Below, one piece after another: positions 44,270 through 53,417 of a stretch of 64,000 nucleotides of DNA (position 1 is its first letter; the number at the start of each line of letters is the position of its first letter). The notes beneath the pieces are model-generated. The model had not been told where the DNA came from. It saw only the letters and a program-made list of their open reading frames with translations, and did no database searches. The DNA is from JAEUKA01 sp044228505 (lineage in GTDB: Bacteria; Myxococcota_A; Polyangia; Palsa-1104; JAEUJZ01): NCBI GenBank assembly GCA_044228505.1, contig JBGAUT010000012.1:70351-134350 (forward strand), written 5' to 3'. The translations under genes were made by a program, and so were the position numbers.

Positions 44270-45292
44270 ATGCGAACTCCTCTTTCGCTGCTGGCGATTG
44301 TCTGGGTGACGGCCTGCGGCCTGCCCGATGATGCCGAATTTCGAGGCGCACCACCATCGACCCAGCAGGTCACGGTAGCCTTCCCCGGCGTCTCGACCAT
44401 GTCGATCCGACCCCCCAAAGAAGACGACCCGCCCAAGGGATCCGAAACGGCGATGTACTACCGGCTGTCTCAAGACATGGCAGCCCAGCTCAACGTCAGC
44501 GCTCTGCAGCTACTATCGGTGGCCCGAGTCATGGTTCAGCTCCCAGCGACGACTCGCATGGGACAAAGTCGAACCTGGGGCCCCTTTGCCCCCGGTGGCA
44601 GCGATCCGCTGACCTACCGGCTGGTCATCACACAGCTTGGCAACGCGGTATTTGCCTACACGCTGTCGGCGCGGGCACCCAGCGTTGGGACCAGCGAGTC
44701 TGAGTTTCTCACCGTCCTGGAAGGCTCGGTCACCCAAGGCATCACGGTGGGCAATGGCAAGGGCCGGATGACCGTCCACTTCGACAACCGCCGCAAGGTG
44801 TCACCGCAGAGCTGTGAGCAAGGCCGCATCGATTTCGACTTCGACAGCCTAGGTGACCCGGCACTCCTTGACATCACGCTCAACCAAGCGGGCAGCCAAA
44901 ACCCACTCAACCGCCGCTGCAAGCAGGAACCTCCCCGGGATGGACGCTTCCACGCCGAGCACAGCCAGACCGGCAACGGCCGCTTCGTGTTCGACCTTCG
45001 CACAGATGTCCACCAAGGCGATGCGAGCCGTCCACTGCTCGAAACGGTGCTGCTTCACAGTCGCTGGAATGACAACGGCATGGGCCGCTCGGACGGCAAG
45101 ATCGCCGATGGCGAGGTCACAACCGATCTGCGCAATGCAGGGTTTAGCGAACGCTATGTGACGATGTCGCAGTGCTGGAATGATTCTGGGCACACGGTCT
45201 TCCAGATCACCTCACCGGAAGCACTGCGGCTCACCACCACGTTGGGCGAAGCCAGTCGCTGCGTCCTGCCCACCGCAGAGTTACCGGAATAG
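44270..45292 (+). CDS. hypothetical lipoprotein
   Basis: A 340-residue precursor with a lipobox (VTAC at about residue 13-16). No family recognised. The mature protein is predominantly beta, with Pro/Gly-rich N-terminal residues, a central domain containing RMTVHFDNRRKVSP and a run of polar residues, and only four cysteines beyond the lipid one. There is no ortholog-like motif I can name. The gene is alone: the previous gene is the Fur regulator 100 bases upstream, the next is convergent. Confidence 0.75.
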   Translation: MRTPLSLLAIVWVTACGLPDDAEFRGAPPSTQQVTVAFPGVSTMSIRPPKEDDPPKGSETAMYYRLSQDMAAQLNVSALQLLSVARVMVQLPATTRMGQSRTWGPFAPGGSDPLTYRLVITQLGNAVFAYTLSARAPSVGTSESEFLTVLEGSVTQGITVGNGKGRMTVHFDNRRKVSPQSCEQGRIDFDFDSLGDPALLDITLNQAGSQNPLNRRCKQEPPRDGRFHAEHSQTGNGRFVFDLRTDVHQGDASRPLLETVLLHSRWNDNGMGRSDGKIADGEVTTDLRNAGFSERYVTMSQCWNDSGHTVFQITSPEALRLTTTLGEASRCVLPTAELPE

Positions 45293-45308
45293 CGTGCGGA
45301 GGGCCAGG

Positions 45309-46607
45309 CTAGGCCTGTTTGGTCGGGGGAGTGGGCGGGTGATTCGGGCTAGGCTGCGCACTTCGTAGCACGGCGCGCTGGACGCTCGAGACCAGATCGA
45401 CACCCGTGGAAGCGCGAATCTGCTCGTTGACCGAGACAACCTGGGCACCGAGAGATGCATTGGGACCACCGACTCCGCTGCCCAGAATCGTTAGCCGGTC
45501 GACCTTGATCGCCTTCATCGTGCCGGTCAGCTCACCAAACACCGGCAAGAGCTTCTGGAGGAGCAACGACTCGCGGGCGTTGCGACCACCGGCCTGATAC
45601 GCCTGCGACAAGCTGACCAGGGCTGCCGCCGCGGCTCGACCTTCCGCCGACACCGACGCAGCATTCGCTTTGGCCTCCGCCTCTGCCTTTTGCTTGGCCG
45701 CACTGGCCGCCGAGATGACGTCGGCTTCGAGTCGACGCCGCACCTGCTCGGCCCGCGCTTCCCACGAACGAAGCTGCGCTTGGGCTTCGATGAGCTGCGC
45801 CTTGACCTGACCGCGGACCTCGGCGATCACCGCCTCGCGCTTGGTCTGCGCTTCCACCAAGCGACGCTGGTTTTCCTTCTGGGCAATCTGGGTGTCGGTC
45901 TCGATCTTCGAGATCTCGGCGTTCATCTGGTTGTGCGCCTTCTGAACCGCCGCTGATGCCCACGCTTGCAGCTCCGCGATCCGCGCTTCCTTCTTGATCC
46001 GCGCCGAGCGAACTCGACCGACCGACGACAGGTAGCTTACGTCATCGCTGATGTTCTGGATTTGCAGGTTGTCGAGTACCAGCCCCAGCCGATGCAGATC
46101 CTTGTCGGCCTCTTCGATGAGCTTCTGCTGGAAGATCATCTTCTGCTGGTTGATCTCCTCGGGAGTAAGCTCGGCGATGACGCCTCGGAGGTTGCCCTCG
46201 AGCGTGTCTTTGGCCACCCGCATGATGCCTTCCCGCGACGCGCCCAAAAATCGCTCGATCGCGTTGTGGAGCAGCGACTCTTCACTCGGCAGCTTGACGT
46301 TGGCGACGGCGTGAACCTTGAGCGGAATGCCACCACGGGAAAAGGCGTTGGTGACCGACAGCTCAATCGCCATGTTGGTAAGCTGCATCCGGTCGACGGT
46401 CTCAATCAGCGGAATCCGCATCGCCCGACCACCGCGCACCACTCGATAGCCGACCATGCGACCATCTGCGAGCCGGCGAGAGCGACCCGAAAAGATCAGC
46501 ACTTCCGACGGCGGACAGACCGAAATGTTGTTGATGACGGTGAACAGCAGGAACGCCCCTGCCGCCAGCACCACCGCGAAGATGATGGTAATTGCGAGTG
46601 GGCTCAT
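45309..46607 (-). CDS. flotillin-like SPFH protein 2
   Basis: A 432-residue flotillin. An N-terminal hydrophobic segment (about 5-27) anchors it, followed by an SPFH/band 7 domain at about 30-210 with VPSEEVLIFSG-like start and EEINQQKMIFQQKLIEEADKDL, and a long Ala/Glu/Arg coiled coil at about 210-330, ending in a Pro-rich tail. Flotillins form ring-like oligomers on membrane microdomains. It overlaps the upstream flotillin gene by four bases (ATGA), so the two are translationally coupled. The two paralogs are about 447 and 432 residues and similar in layout but clearly different in sequence. Confidence 0.88.
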   Translation of the reverse strand: MSPLAITIIFAVVLAAGAFLLFTVINNISVCPPSEVLIFSGRSRRLADGRMVGYRVVRGGRAMRIPLIETVDRMQLTNMAIELSVTNAFSRGGIPLKVHAVANVKLPSEESLLHNAIERFLGASREGIMRVAKDTLEGNLRGVIAELTPEEINQQKMIFQQKLIEEADKDLHRLGLVLDNLQIQNISDDVSYLSSVGRVRSARIKKEARIAELQAWASAAVQKAHNQMNAEISKIETDTQIAQKENQRRLVEAQTKREAVIAEVRGQVKAQLIEAQAQLRSWEARAEQVRRRLEADVISAASAAKQKAEAEAKANAASVSAEGRAAAAALVSLSQAYQAGGRNARESLLLQKLLPVFGELTGTMKAIKVDRLTILGSGVGGPNASLGAQVVSVNEQIRASTGVDLVSSVQRAVLRSAQPSPNHPPTPPTKQA

Positions 46608-47947
46608 CGGGAGCCTCCTTCCATCGGCGTCAGCAGGTTCTTGATATCCACGCCGGTGAGACCTTTAAGCGTCGACAGCACTTCGGTAACGATTGCCGGA
46701 TAGGCTGCCGCCACCTGGGCCAGCGAGTGACCATCACCGGAGTCCACGATCTGAATCTCGCGCACCGACAGATCCTTGACCTTGCTCGCCACCTGCGCGA
46801 CCAGCGTATCGAGCTGCGACAGCACAAACAGCTCGCGGGCATTTGGACCCGCCGACTGGAGCGCTTCGGTCAGCACCCGCATCGCCTCGGCAGCGGCCAG
46901 ACCTTGCTCACGACGAGGCGAAGCGGCACCTTCGGCGAGCAGGAGCTGCGCTTTCTGATCCGCTTCGGCGGGGAGCACCACCTCGGCGTACAGCTTGCGC
47001 TCGTTCAAATCCTTGCGCACCGTCTGTAGCTCTTGCTCGGCTTCGGCACGGGCCTGCTCGGATGCCGCCTGCGCTTCGCGCTCGACCGCCTGCGCTTGAC
47101 CTTCAAGCTGACCGACGATCTGCCGGAGCATGTTGCGCTTCTGGGCGACGCCAATCTCGGCATCTTTCTGCGCCACCTCGGCAAGCTGCCGGGCTGCCGC
47201 TTCCTGCTGCGAGGTCTCTTGGTTGGCCTGGTTTTCGGCGTTTTCCGCGTCGCGCACCGCCGCTGCAATCTGCGCTCGACCGAGGTTTACCAGATACCCC
47301 GCCTCGTCCTCGACGCGCTGGATCTTCAGCGTATCGAGCTGCAGACCCATCTTGTTAAAGATTTGGTTAGACACCTGCACCAGTTGGTTGGCGAACTCGA
47401 TGCGGTCTTGGTTGACCTGCTCGGGCGTAAGCTGCGAGATCACGTCGCGCAGCGAGCCTTCCAGGGTCTGCTTCGCGGTCTGCCAGATCGTCTCGCGTGG
47501 CATGTTCAAAAACCGCTCGACCGCGTTGTACACAAACCGCTGGTCCGACGAGATTTTGACGTTCGCGATCGCATGAATATCAAGTGGGATGCCACCGGAC
47601 GACAGCGCCTTCGGCATCGATAGCTCAATCGGGATCAGCCGCAGATCCATGCGGTCGACCGTCTGCAGAAACGGCAGCCGGAAGTGAGCCCCGGCCAGCA
47701 CGACCGTAAACGTCGTCGGCTCGCCGTTGTTGGTGCGATGTGACTTGCCCGATACCACCAGCAGCTCGTTGGGTCGGCAGATGTACAAAAACTGCCGCAG
47801 CAGCCACACCAAAACCAGCAGGCCGACGACAAACGCCGCCGCCAGCATGACCACGCCAGCCAGGCGCGCATCATCGCCTAAGAGCTGAGGGGGTGGCTCA
47901 TCGAGCCGGCTCACAAGCGCCGCCAGCGCCAAGGGGGTAACTGACAT
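46604..47947 (-). CDS. flotillin-like SPFH protein 1
   Basis: A 447-residue flotillin with a hydrophobic N-terminal segment (about 28-50, following a short polar stretch), an SPFH domain at about 55-240 with RPNELLVVSGK and DRIEFANQLVQVSNQ, and a Glu/Ala/Gln-rich coiled coil at about 230-350. It is the first of two tandem flotillin genes; the NfeD-like gene lies immediately upstream (5 bases). The set resembles the Bacillus yuaF-yuaG pairing, where an NfeD protein works with a flotillin at membrane microdomains. Confidence 0.88.
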   Translation of the reverse strand: MSVTPLALAALVSRLDEPPPQLLGDDARLAGVVMLAAAFVVGLLVLVWLLRQFLYICRPNELLVVSGKSHRTNNGEPTTFTVVLAGAHFRLPFLQTVDRMDLRLIPIELSMPKALSSGGIPLDIHAIANVKISSDQRFVYNAVERFLNMPRETIWQTAKQTLEGSLRDVISQLTPEQVNQDRIEFANQLVQVSNQIFNKMGLQLDTLKIQRVEDEAGYLVNLGRAQIAAAVRDAENAENQANQETSQQEAAARQLAEVAQKDAEIGVAQKRNMLRQIVGQLEGQAQAVEREAQAASEQARAEAEQELQTVRKDLNERKLYAEVVLPAEADQKAQLLLAEGAASPRREQGLAAAEAMRVLTEALQSAGPNARELFVLSQLDTLVAQVASKVKDLSVREIQIVDSGDGHSLAQVAAAYPAIVTEVLSTLKGLTGVDIKNLLTPMEGGSR

Positions 47948-47952
47948 GTTCG

Positions 47953-48759
47953 CTATCCTCTTTCAGGGGTGGACTGGGCCTTTTGCACAGCTCCACGGTT
48001 TGACTGTTTTTCCGACGCATCGCTGGCTCGGATCACGCTGACCTCGGCCTCACCATCGCGGATATCTAGAATTGTCACCGAAGCACCCTCGGCCAGCGCT
48101 CCGCCATCACTTGGCTTGGCGACCAGATCGATCGTCTGCCCTCGGAACTCGAGACGAACCTTGCCCATCCCGCCCGCTGGAGCCGGGATCAGCACCGTCG
48201 CAGTGGAGCCCACCATCTGCTCCTCTACCATCGTGCCCGGCAGCGTCGTGACGCTCATCCGTCGCATCACCGCCCGAGCCGACATCGCCGTAAACAGTCC
48301 CACAGACAGCGCCGATAGACCCGCCACCGGCTCGCCGACGTGCGCCACCGTCCGAAGCAGCAGCCCGGTCAGCCCCCCGAACGCCAACAGATAGGTCCAG
48401 AGCTGGATCGACAGCAGCCACAGCAGCGCCGTTGGTACACCCGATGCTGCACCGTCGCTGTCGTGATGATGCGCGTCCCCACCAGCGCTCGCCTGCCCAT
48501 GGTCGCTGGCATGCCCCATGGCGTGCCCGTCACCGTGTCCCCCGTCATGACCCGCTGCCGAACCATCGGCATGACCCATGCCCTGCGCGTCGCCGTGTGC
48601 GTCACCGTGTGCGTCACCCTGCCCGTCACCGTGTCCATCCCCGTGGTGTTCTTGAGAGCCACCACCGAACAGCGACACCAGCACGAGCAGGCATCCCGCC
48701 ACTGCCGCAAACACGTACAGATACAACACAGCAGGGATTGTCCGCCCGCGGCAGACCAC
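47953..48759 (-). CDS. NfeD-like membrane protein with His/Gly/Asp-rich loop
   Basis: A 268-residue protein. A first hydrophobic helix (about 10-32) precedes a segment of about 70 residues rich in His, Gly and Asp, built of four-residue repeats such as HGDG, QGDA and HGDA (encoded by 12-bp near-repeats around 48585-48650). Two to three further helices follow at about 110-165, then a C-terminal OB-fold-like domain (about 180-245: GSTATVLIPAPAGGMGKVRLEF) typical of NfeD partners of flotillins. The His-rich loop may bind metal. The start is GTG 48759; GTG 48729 (ten codons in) is also plausible and would begin at the first helix. It leads the flotillin operon. Confidence 0.7.
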   Translation of the reverse strand: MVCRGRTIPAVLYLYVFAAVAGCLLVLVSLFGGGSQEHHGDGHGDGQGDAHGDAHGDAQGMGHADGSAAGHDGGHGDGHAMGHASDHGQASAGGDAHHHDSDGAASGVPTALLWLLSIQLWTYLLAFGGLTGLLLRTVAHVGEPVAGLSALSVGLFTAMSARAVMRRMSVTTLPGTMVEEQMVGSTATVLIPAPAGGMGKVRLEFRGQTIDLVAKPSDGGALAEGASVTILDIRDGEAEVSVIRASDASEKQSNRGAVQKAQSTPERG

Positions 48760-48991
48760 CTGTCAACGCCGCCCCGCTTCCCCTGCGTCGCAAACCTGGG
48801 CCCTAGTCGCAGCAAAGCCGCACCGACCTGCGCGGTCCGTTCCTGATTCGATCGGGGCCGTGCCGACCTGCTGTTCTGGTGAGCTGGTCGAGACTTGACG
48901 TCGGCTGTTCGCTCCGTATCCTGCCCAGCCTGATGGCCGATGCGCTGCGAGTGTCCTTCGCTGCTGAGTACTCCAAACAGGTTGCCTTTTG

Positions 48992-49846
48992 ATGCGCAAC
49001 GAACCTCGTCTTACGCGCTGCGCCGGACTCCCAAGCTGGCTCCCCCTGTGGTTCCTGTTCGGACTCCTTTGTGCTTGTCAGCGCAGCGCAGTGACCGATC
49101 CAAAACCGTCGCTGGATTTCTTCCAAGAGGGCACCCTTCTCCGCAGCGTGCAACCACAGAGCTTGCCCTCGCTCCGCCGGATTGTGACCTTTGATCCGTA
49201 TTACGGAAAGAACAAAGCCTTCCGTGCAGTGCCGCTGCGCGATCTACTCGTCCAGGGATTTGCCGGTCGAGCGTTGCAAAGTGAGCAACTGGTCCTGCGC
49301 TGCCGCGATGGCTACACCGTACCGACCACCGGACAGCGACTCCTTGAAGAGGGGGCCTTTGTTGCGGTGGGAGAAGCCGACTCTGCGGTGTGGGAATCCA
49401 TTGGTCCACAGCATGTCGACCCTCGTCCGTTCTATCTATTCTGGACGGGCAGCCACCAGCAGAACATCGAGCACTATCCCAGGCCATGGCAGTTAACCGG
49501 GGTGGAACTGGCGCGCTTCGAAACGCTGTTTCCGCATGTCATTCCCAGCGGAGTTGCTGCCGATTCCCCAACGCAACGCGGGCTGAACCTGTTTCGCGAG
49601 CAGTGCATTCGCTGTCACGCCATCAATCGCGAAGGAGGTCGCATCGGCCCCGACCTCAACGTGCCACAAAGCATCGTCGAGTACCGACCCGTTCAGCAGA
49701 TTCGCGACTACATCGTCAACCCGCAGCGCTTCCGCTACAGCAGCATGCCGCCGCATCCCCACCTCAGCACGGCCGATCTGGACGCACTCGTTGCGTACTT
49801 TGTTGCCATGAAAGACCGCAAGTACGATCCGCCCCCCGGCAAGTGA
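48992..49846 (+). CDS. cytochrome c lipoprotein with N-terminal oxidoreductase-like region
   Basis: A 284-residue precursor with a lipobox (LLCAC at about 24-28). Residues 50-165 contain PLRDLLVQGF and the short motif RDGYTVPT, which recall the molybdopterin-binding fold of sulfite-oxidase-like proteins, but a molybdenum-ligand cysteine is not evident. Residues of about 195-284 are a class I cytochrome c: CIRCH heme motif, and SMPPHPHLS with a candidate Met ligand. It probably transfers electrons in the periplasm. ATG 48992 is the likely start; the gene is monocistronic and divergent from the NfeD gene. Confidence 0.75.
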   Translation: MRNEPRLTRCAGLPSWLPLWFLFGLLCACQRSAVTDPKPSLDFFQEGTLLRSVQPQSLPSLRRIVTFDPYYGKNKAFRAVPLRDLLVQGFAGRALQSEQLVLRCRDGYTVPTTGQRLLEEGAFVAVGEADSAVWESIGPQHVDPRPFYLFWTGSHQQNIEHYPRPWQLTGVELARFETLFPHVIPSGVAADSPTQRGLNLFREQCIRCHAINREGGRIGPDLNVPQSIVEYRPVQQIRDYIVNPQRFRYSSMPPHPHLSTADLDALVAYFVAMKDRKYDPPPGK

Positions 49847-49879
49847 CGGACACCGCGCCGCAACAAACGGGCGGCCCCC

Positions 49880-51019
49880 CTATTCGAGTCCCATTGCGAT
49901 CTGAACGGCGTCGCCCAGCTCTTTTTTCAGATACACCTTCAGGCGACCCAGCAGTCGGGCTTCGAGCTGGCGGGCTCGCTCGCGACTGATCCCGAAGCGC
50001 TCGCCAACATCTTGCAAGGTCAGCGGGGTATCGGCCATCAGCCGTTCCTGAAACAGCAGCTTTTCGCGCCCGGTCAGCGTCTTTTCGAACTCCCCGAGCT
50101 TCTGATGGAGCTGCGCTCGGAACTCTTCGCTCTCGGCGGTGACATCGGGACGGGTCGAGCCCGGCGATTCGAGCAGATCGACCTGCCGCCGCCCACCCTC
50201 ATCATCACGTCCAACCGGCGCATCCAGCGACGTCTCGCTCTGCCCAAGTCGCATCGACATATCGGTGACTTCTTGCTCGGGCACCGAGAGCCGCTCGGCC
50301 AGCAGTTTGTGCGTGGGCGCGAAGCCATCGGCCTCTAGCTTTTCACGCTCTTTGCTCAGGTTGAAAAACAGCTTTCGCTGCGCCTGGGTCGTGCCGATCT
50401 TCACGAGCCGCCAGTTGTTCAAAATGAACTTGAGCATATAGGCGCGAATCCACCACGCGGCGTAGGACGACAGCTTGACGCCACGGTGGGGATCGTACTT
50501 TTCGACCGCTTGCAGGAGCCCCAGGTTGCCTTCCTGTACCAGGTCGAGCAGGTTCCGGTAGGCCCGACGATACTCGTGAGCGATCTTGACCACCAGCCGC
50601 AGGTTGGCGGTGATGAGTCGGCGGGCGAGCCGTGGATCACGATTTCGCGAATACTCGACCGCAAGCTTGTGCTCTTCCTCGCGGTTGAGGAGCGGGTAGC
50701 GCCGGATCTCATGCATGTAGACCGTCAGCGGATCGCTCTTGACCAGCGAGCTGCCCCGTCGTCCATCCGGGACTAGCTCGGGGACCAGCGCGTCGGCCGC
50801 CAGCACGATGTCCTCTTCCGGCATGGCTTCGACGGCGGCACCCACCAGGGTTTCGAGGTCCGCATCGTCATCACCCGGCTCCGGCGCATCTGTGGCCACT
50901 CCATCGACCAGCTCCGGTTCAACGGCGTCTGCGGACACACCGTCCTTACGTGAAGTCGAACTTGCTGATGACACGACAGCTCGTCTGGGCTTGGCAGAAG
51001 ATTTGGGTTCTTGGGCCAT
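49880..51019 (-). CDS. rpoH: RNA polymerase heat-shock sigma factor (sigma-32 type)
   Basis: A 379-residue sigma factor. After about 95 acidic, probably disordered N-terminal residues, region 2 begins (LITANLRLVVKIAHEY at 135-150, NLLDLVQEGNLGL at 156-168), followed by the RpoH-box QRKLFFNL (214-221), a hallmark of sigma-32, and region 4 at about 315-370 with a helix-turn-helix (TLQDVGERFGISRERARQL). It directs transcription of heat-shock genes. The N-terminal extension is longer than in enterics (E. coli RpoH is 284 residues). The start ATG 51019 was chosen; the longer frame to 51514 lies antisense to the AAA gene. Divergent from the AAA gene, with a 123-base shared upstream region. Confidence 0.88.
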   Translation of the reverse strand: MAQEPKSSAKPRRAVVSSASSTSRKDGVSADAVEPELVDGVATDAPEPGDDDADLETLVGAAVEAMPEEDIVLAADALVPELVPDGRRGSSLVKSDPLTVYMHEIRRYPLLNREEEHKLAVEYSRNRDPRLARRLITANLRLVVKIAHEYRRAYRNLLDLVQEGNLGLLQAVEKYDPHRGVKLSSYAAWWIRAYMLKFILNNWRLVKIGTTQAQRKLFFNLSKEREKLEADGFAPTHKLLAERLSVPEQEVTDMSMRLGQSETSLDAPVGRDDEGGRRQVDLLESPGSTRPDVTAESEEFRAQLHQKLGEFEKTLTGREKLLFQERLMADTPLTLQDVGERFGISRERARQLEARLLGRLKVYLKKELGDAVQIAMGLE

Positions 51020-51142
51020 GTGTAGTGGGTTCCGGTCGAACGCGGTCGAAAACGACGACGCGCATTTAACCAAAAAATCGCCAAGTAGAGCGGGGTTATC
51101 GTCACTCTCCGTCGTGGTATGCTCGCCAGTAAGGTGCCTACC

Positions 51143-53317
51143 ATGCACGTAGACCCAGCAAACCTCCCAGGGCAACCCTATGACTTGGCGCTTGATTACC
51201 TCCGCGAGGAGCACAGTCGGCTGCGACTGCGACTTCGGCGGCGGTCCCTGAGCGAGCGACCCACCGCGACCGAGGAGCTGGCCGACTGCAACCGCGAGCT
51301 GTCCGAGCTGGCGGAGCGAATCAGCGCCCGCTTGGCCGAAAACGAACGGCTCGGAAAGCCGCTGCCACTCACCCGAATCCAGCGGTCGCTCTCGCTGTCC
51401 GTGCCCGAGGTATCCCTGCTGGTGGTGCTGGTGCTGGCCGAGACGGTGCCAGCGGTTCGTCCGCTTCTGCTGCCACTGCTCGGCGCTGGCTCGCCGCAAG
51501 GTACGGTCGGGCACTACATGGACCTACTCGGGGACAGTGAAGCCGAACGGCAGCAGATCGCAGATTCACTACTCCCGAGCAGCACGCTGCGTCGGCACGG
51601 CCTGGTCCTACTCGCTGCGGACCCGGCGTGGGCACCGACCACCCCACTGCTGATGCAGCGGGTGAAGCTGTCTGATCGGCTGGCCTCGTTTCTGCGGGGA
51701 GAGGAACGCCCACCGCTCCACACCCTGCCCCACGGAATCAGCTTGTACGTCGGACAGCGATCGCTGGCCCAGCTTACGCTACCGGCAGGTACCGCCGAGC
51801 GGTTGCGCGATGCGCTGGATGAGTGCGCCCAGCCACTCCTCAGCGATGCCGATGGTCCGGTTCTGCCCCCGCTGTGTCTCACTGGGCTCCGTCGTAGCGG
51901 CCGCAAGGCGCTCCTGGCGGCGCTGCTGCCCCATCGCCCCCTGGTGGTGCTGGCCGCAAGCAGCTTACAGCGAGGCGAGCTGGAGCTGACCCAAACGGTA
52001 CGGGCCGCGCTCGGTGAGGCAGCACTTCAGCAGGGCTTGCTCTACGTTACGGGTGCCGAGCTGCTCGGCGACCTTGAGCCCGCCCTGTTCGAACAGCTCC
52101 GTCGCTTGCTGCTCGGAAGTCGGGTGCGGGTGGTCCTGGCCGCCGACGGGCCAATCGACACGCTGTGGGCGAGGCTGCCCGAGCTCCTGCCGTTCGACTT
52201 TCCGATGCCCGATCGCGCCACCCAAATCGCGCTCTGGAACAGCTTGCTTCCCGTCGACATCGCCCGAGAACGCGGGTTCGACGTCCGCACTTTGGCCAAC
52301 AACTACTCGCTGCCAGCTGGGGCGATTCATCGCTGCACCAGCGAGATGGTTCGCAGTGCACGAGTCGACGGTAGCAAGCGGCCAACGCTCACCATGGCCG
52401 CCGCCCGGGAAGCCGTGCGCAAGCAGCTTGGTAACCGCTTTGGCGATCTGGCGCAGCTTGTGTCGACCACACTGTCTTGGGAAGATCTGGTGCTACCGCC
52501 GGAATCGATGGAGCGCGTGCTCGAAATTGTGGCCTATGCGCGCTATCGAGAGCAGCTCCTCGGACAGTGGGGTTTCGAACGCAAGCTGCCCTATGGACGC
52601 TCGATCAGCGTGCTTTTGGCCGGTGCGCCGGGAACCGGCAAGACCATGGTCGCGGCGCTCGTCGCCAAAGAGATCGGTCTGGAGCTGTTCAGGGTCAATG
52701 TGGCTCGGGTCGTCGAGCGCTTTGCCGGAGAGACAGAAAAAAACCTGGCCCGCATTTTCGATGAGGCGAAGCGTCAACAGGTGGCGCTGCTGTTCGACGA
52801 GGCCGATACCCTGTTCGGACGCCGACTGGACGTTCGATCCTCGCAGGATCGCTACGCCAACATGGCGGTGAGCTTTCTGCTTCAAGCCGTCGAGTCGCAC
52901 GATGGCATGCTGCTGCTTACCACCAACAACGAAAAGCTGCTCGACGATGCCTTTCGACGACGGCTGCGCTTCCGAATCGCCCTGCCGCTGCCGAGCGAAA
53001 CCGAGCGTGCGCGGCTGTGGAAGTCGATGATACCGACCGACACCCCGGTCGAGCCCGGTCTCAACTTCGAGATGCTGGCGAACGAGTTCGATCTATCGGG
53101 TGGTGCCATCAAAAACGCCGTCGTTCGGGCGGCGCTGCGTGCGCTGGCCCAAGGTGGGGTGGTTACCAGCGCACTGCTCCGTCGCTGTGCGAAGTTAGAA
53201 TGCGAGGAGATGGGAATCCTCGTGGCGAGCGAGTCGGATCTGGGGCCTGAGAGCCAGGACGGACCGGAACCGGAGGACGAAGCCACCAAGCGCCCCTTCG
53301 ATTCGGAAAAGGACTGA
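51143..53317 (+). CDS. large AAA+ ATPase with C-terminal AAA module (FtsH/p97-like type)
   Basis: A 724-residue protein. The C-terminal half is an AAA+ module: Walker A GAPGTGKT (494-501), Walker B ALLFDEAD (about 547-554) and the second-region NNEKLLDDAFRRRLRF with sensor and arginine-finger residues. Residues 200-430 look like a degenerate second ATPase-like region (LTGLRRSGRKALLAALL at about 250), with no clear Walker motif. The N-terminal 150 residues are helical and unrecognised. No protease domain or membrane helix is present, so it is probably a remodelling ATPase. ATG 51143 has AAGGTG at good spacing; ATG 51119 is eight codons earlier. Confidence 0.82.
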   Translation: MHVDPANLPGQPYDLALDYLREEHSRLRLRLRRRSLSERPTATEELADCNRELSELAERISARLAENERLGKPLPLTRIQRSLSLSVPEVSLLVVLVLAETVPAVRPLLLPLLGAGSPQGTVGHYMDLLGDSEAERQQIADSLLPSSTLRRHGLVLLAADPAWAPTTPLLMQRVKLSDRLASFLRGEERPPLHTLPHGISLYVGQRSLAQLTLPAGTAERLRDALDECAQPLLSDADGPVLPPLCLTGLRRSGRKALLAALLPHRPLVVLAASSLQRGELELTQTVRAALGEAALQQGLLYVTGAELLGDLEPALFEQLRRLLLGSRVRVVLAADGPIDTLWARLPELLPFDFPMPDRATQIALWNSLLPVDIARERGFDVRTLANNYSLPAGAIHRCTSEMVRSARVDGSKRPTLTMAAAREAVRKQLGNRFGDLAQLVSTTLSWEDLVLPPESMERVLEIVAYARYREQLLGQWGFERKLPYGRSISVLLAGAPGTGKTMVAALVAKEIGLELFRVNVARVVERFAGETEKNLARIFDEAKRQQVALLFDEADTLFGRRLDVRSSQDRYANMAVSFLLQAVESHDGMLLLTTNNEKLLDDAFRRRLRFRIALPLPSETERARLWKSMIPTDTPVEPGLNFEMLANEFDLSGGAIKNAVVRAALRALAQGGVVTSALLRRCAKLECEEMGILVASESDLGPESQDGPEPEDEATKRPFDSEKD

Positions 53318-53417
53318 CAACGCCACCCATCAAGATTCGTCTGAGTCCCGGCGGATGGAATGGCCCTACGCAGATTGGCCTACGGACGGCTTTCCGGACG
53401 TGCTAAATAGCTGTGAC

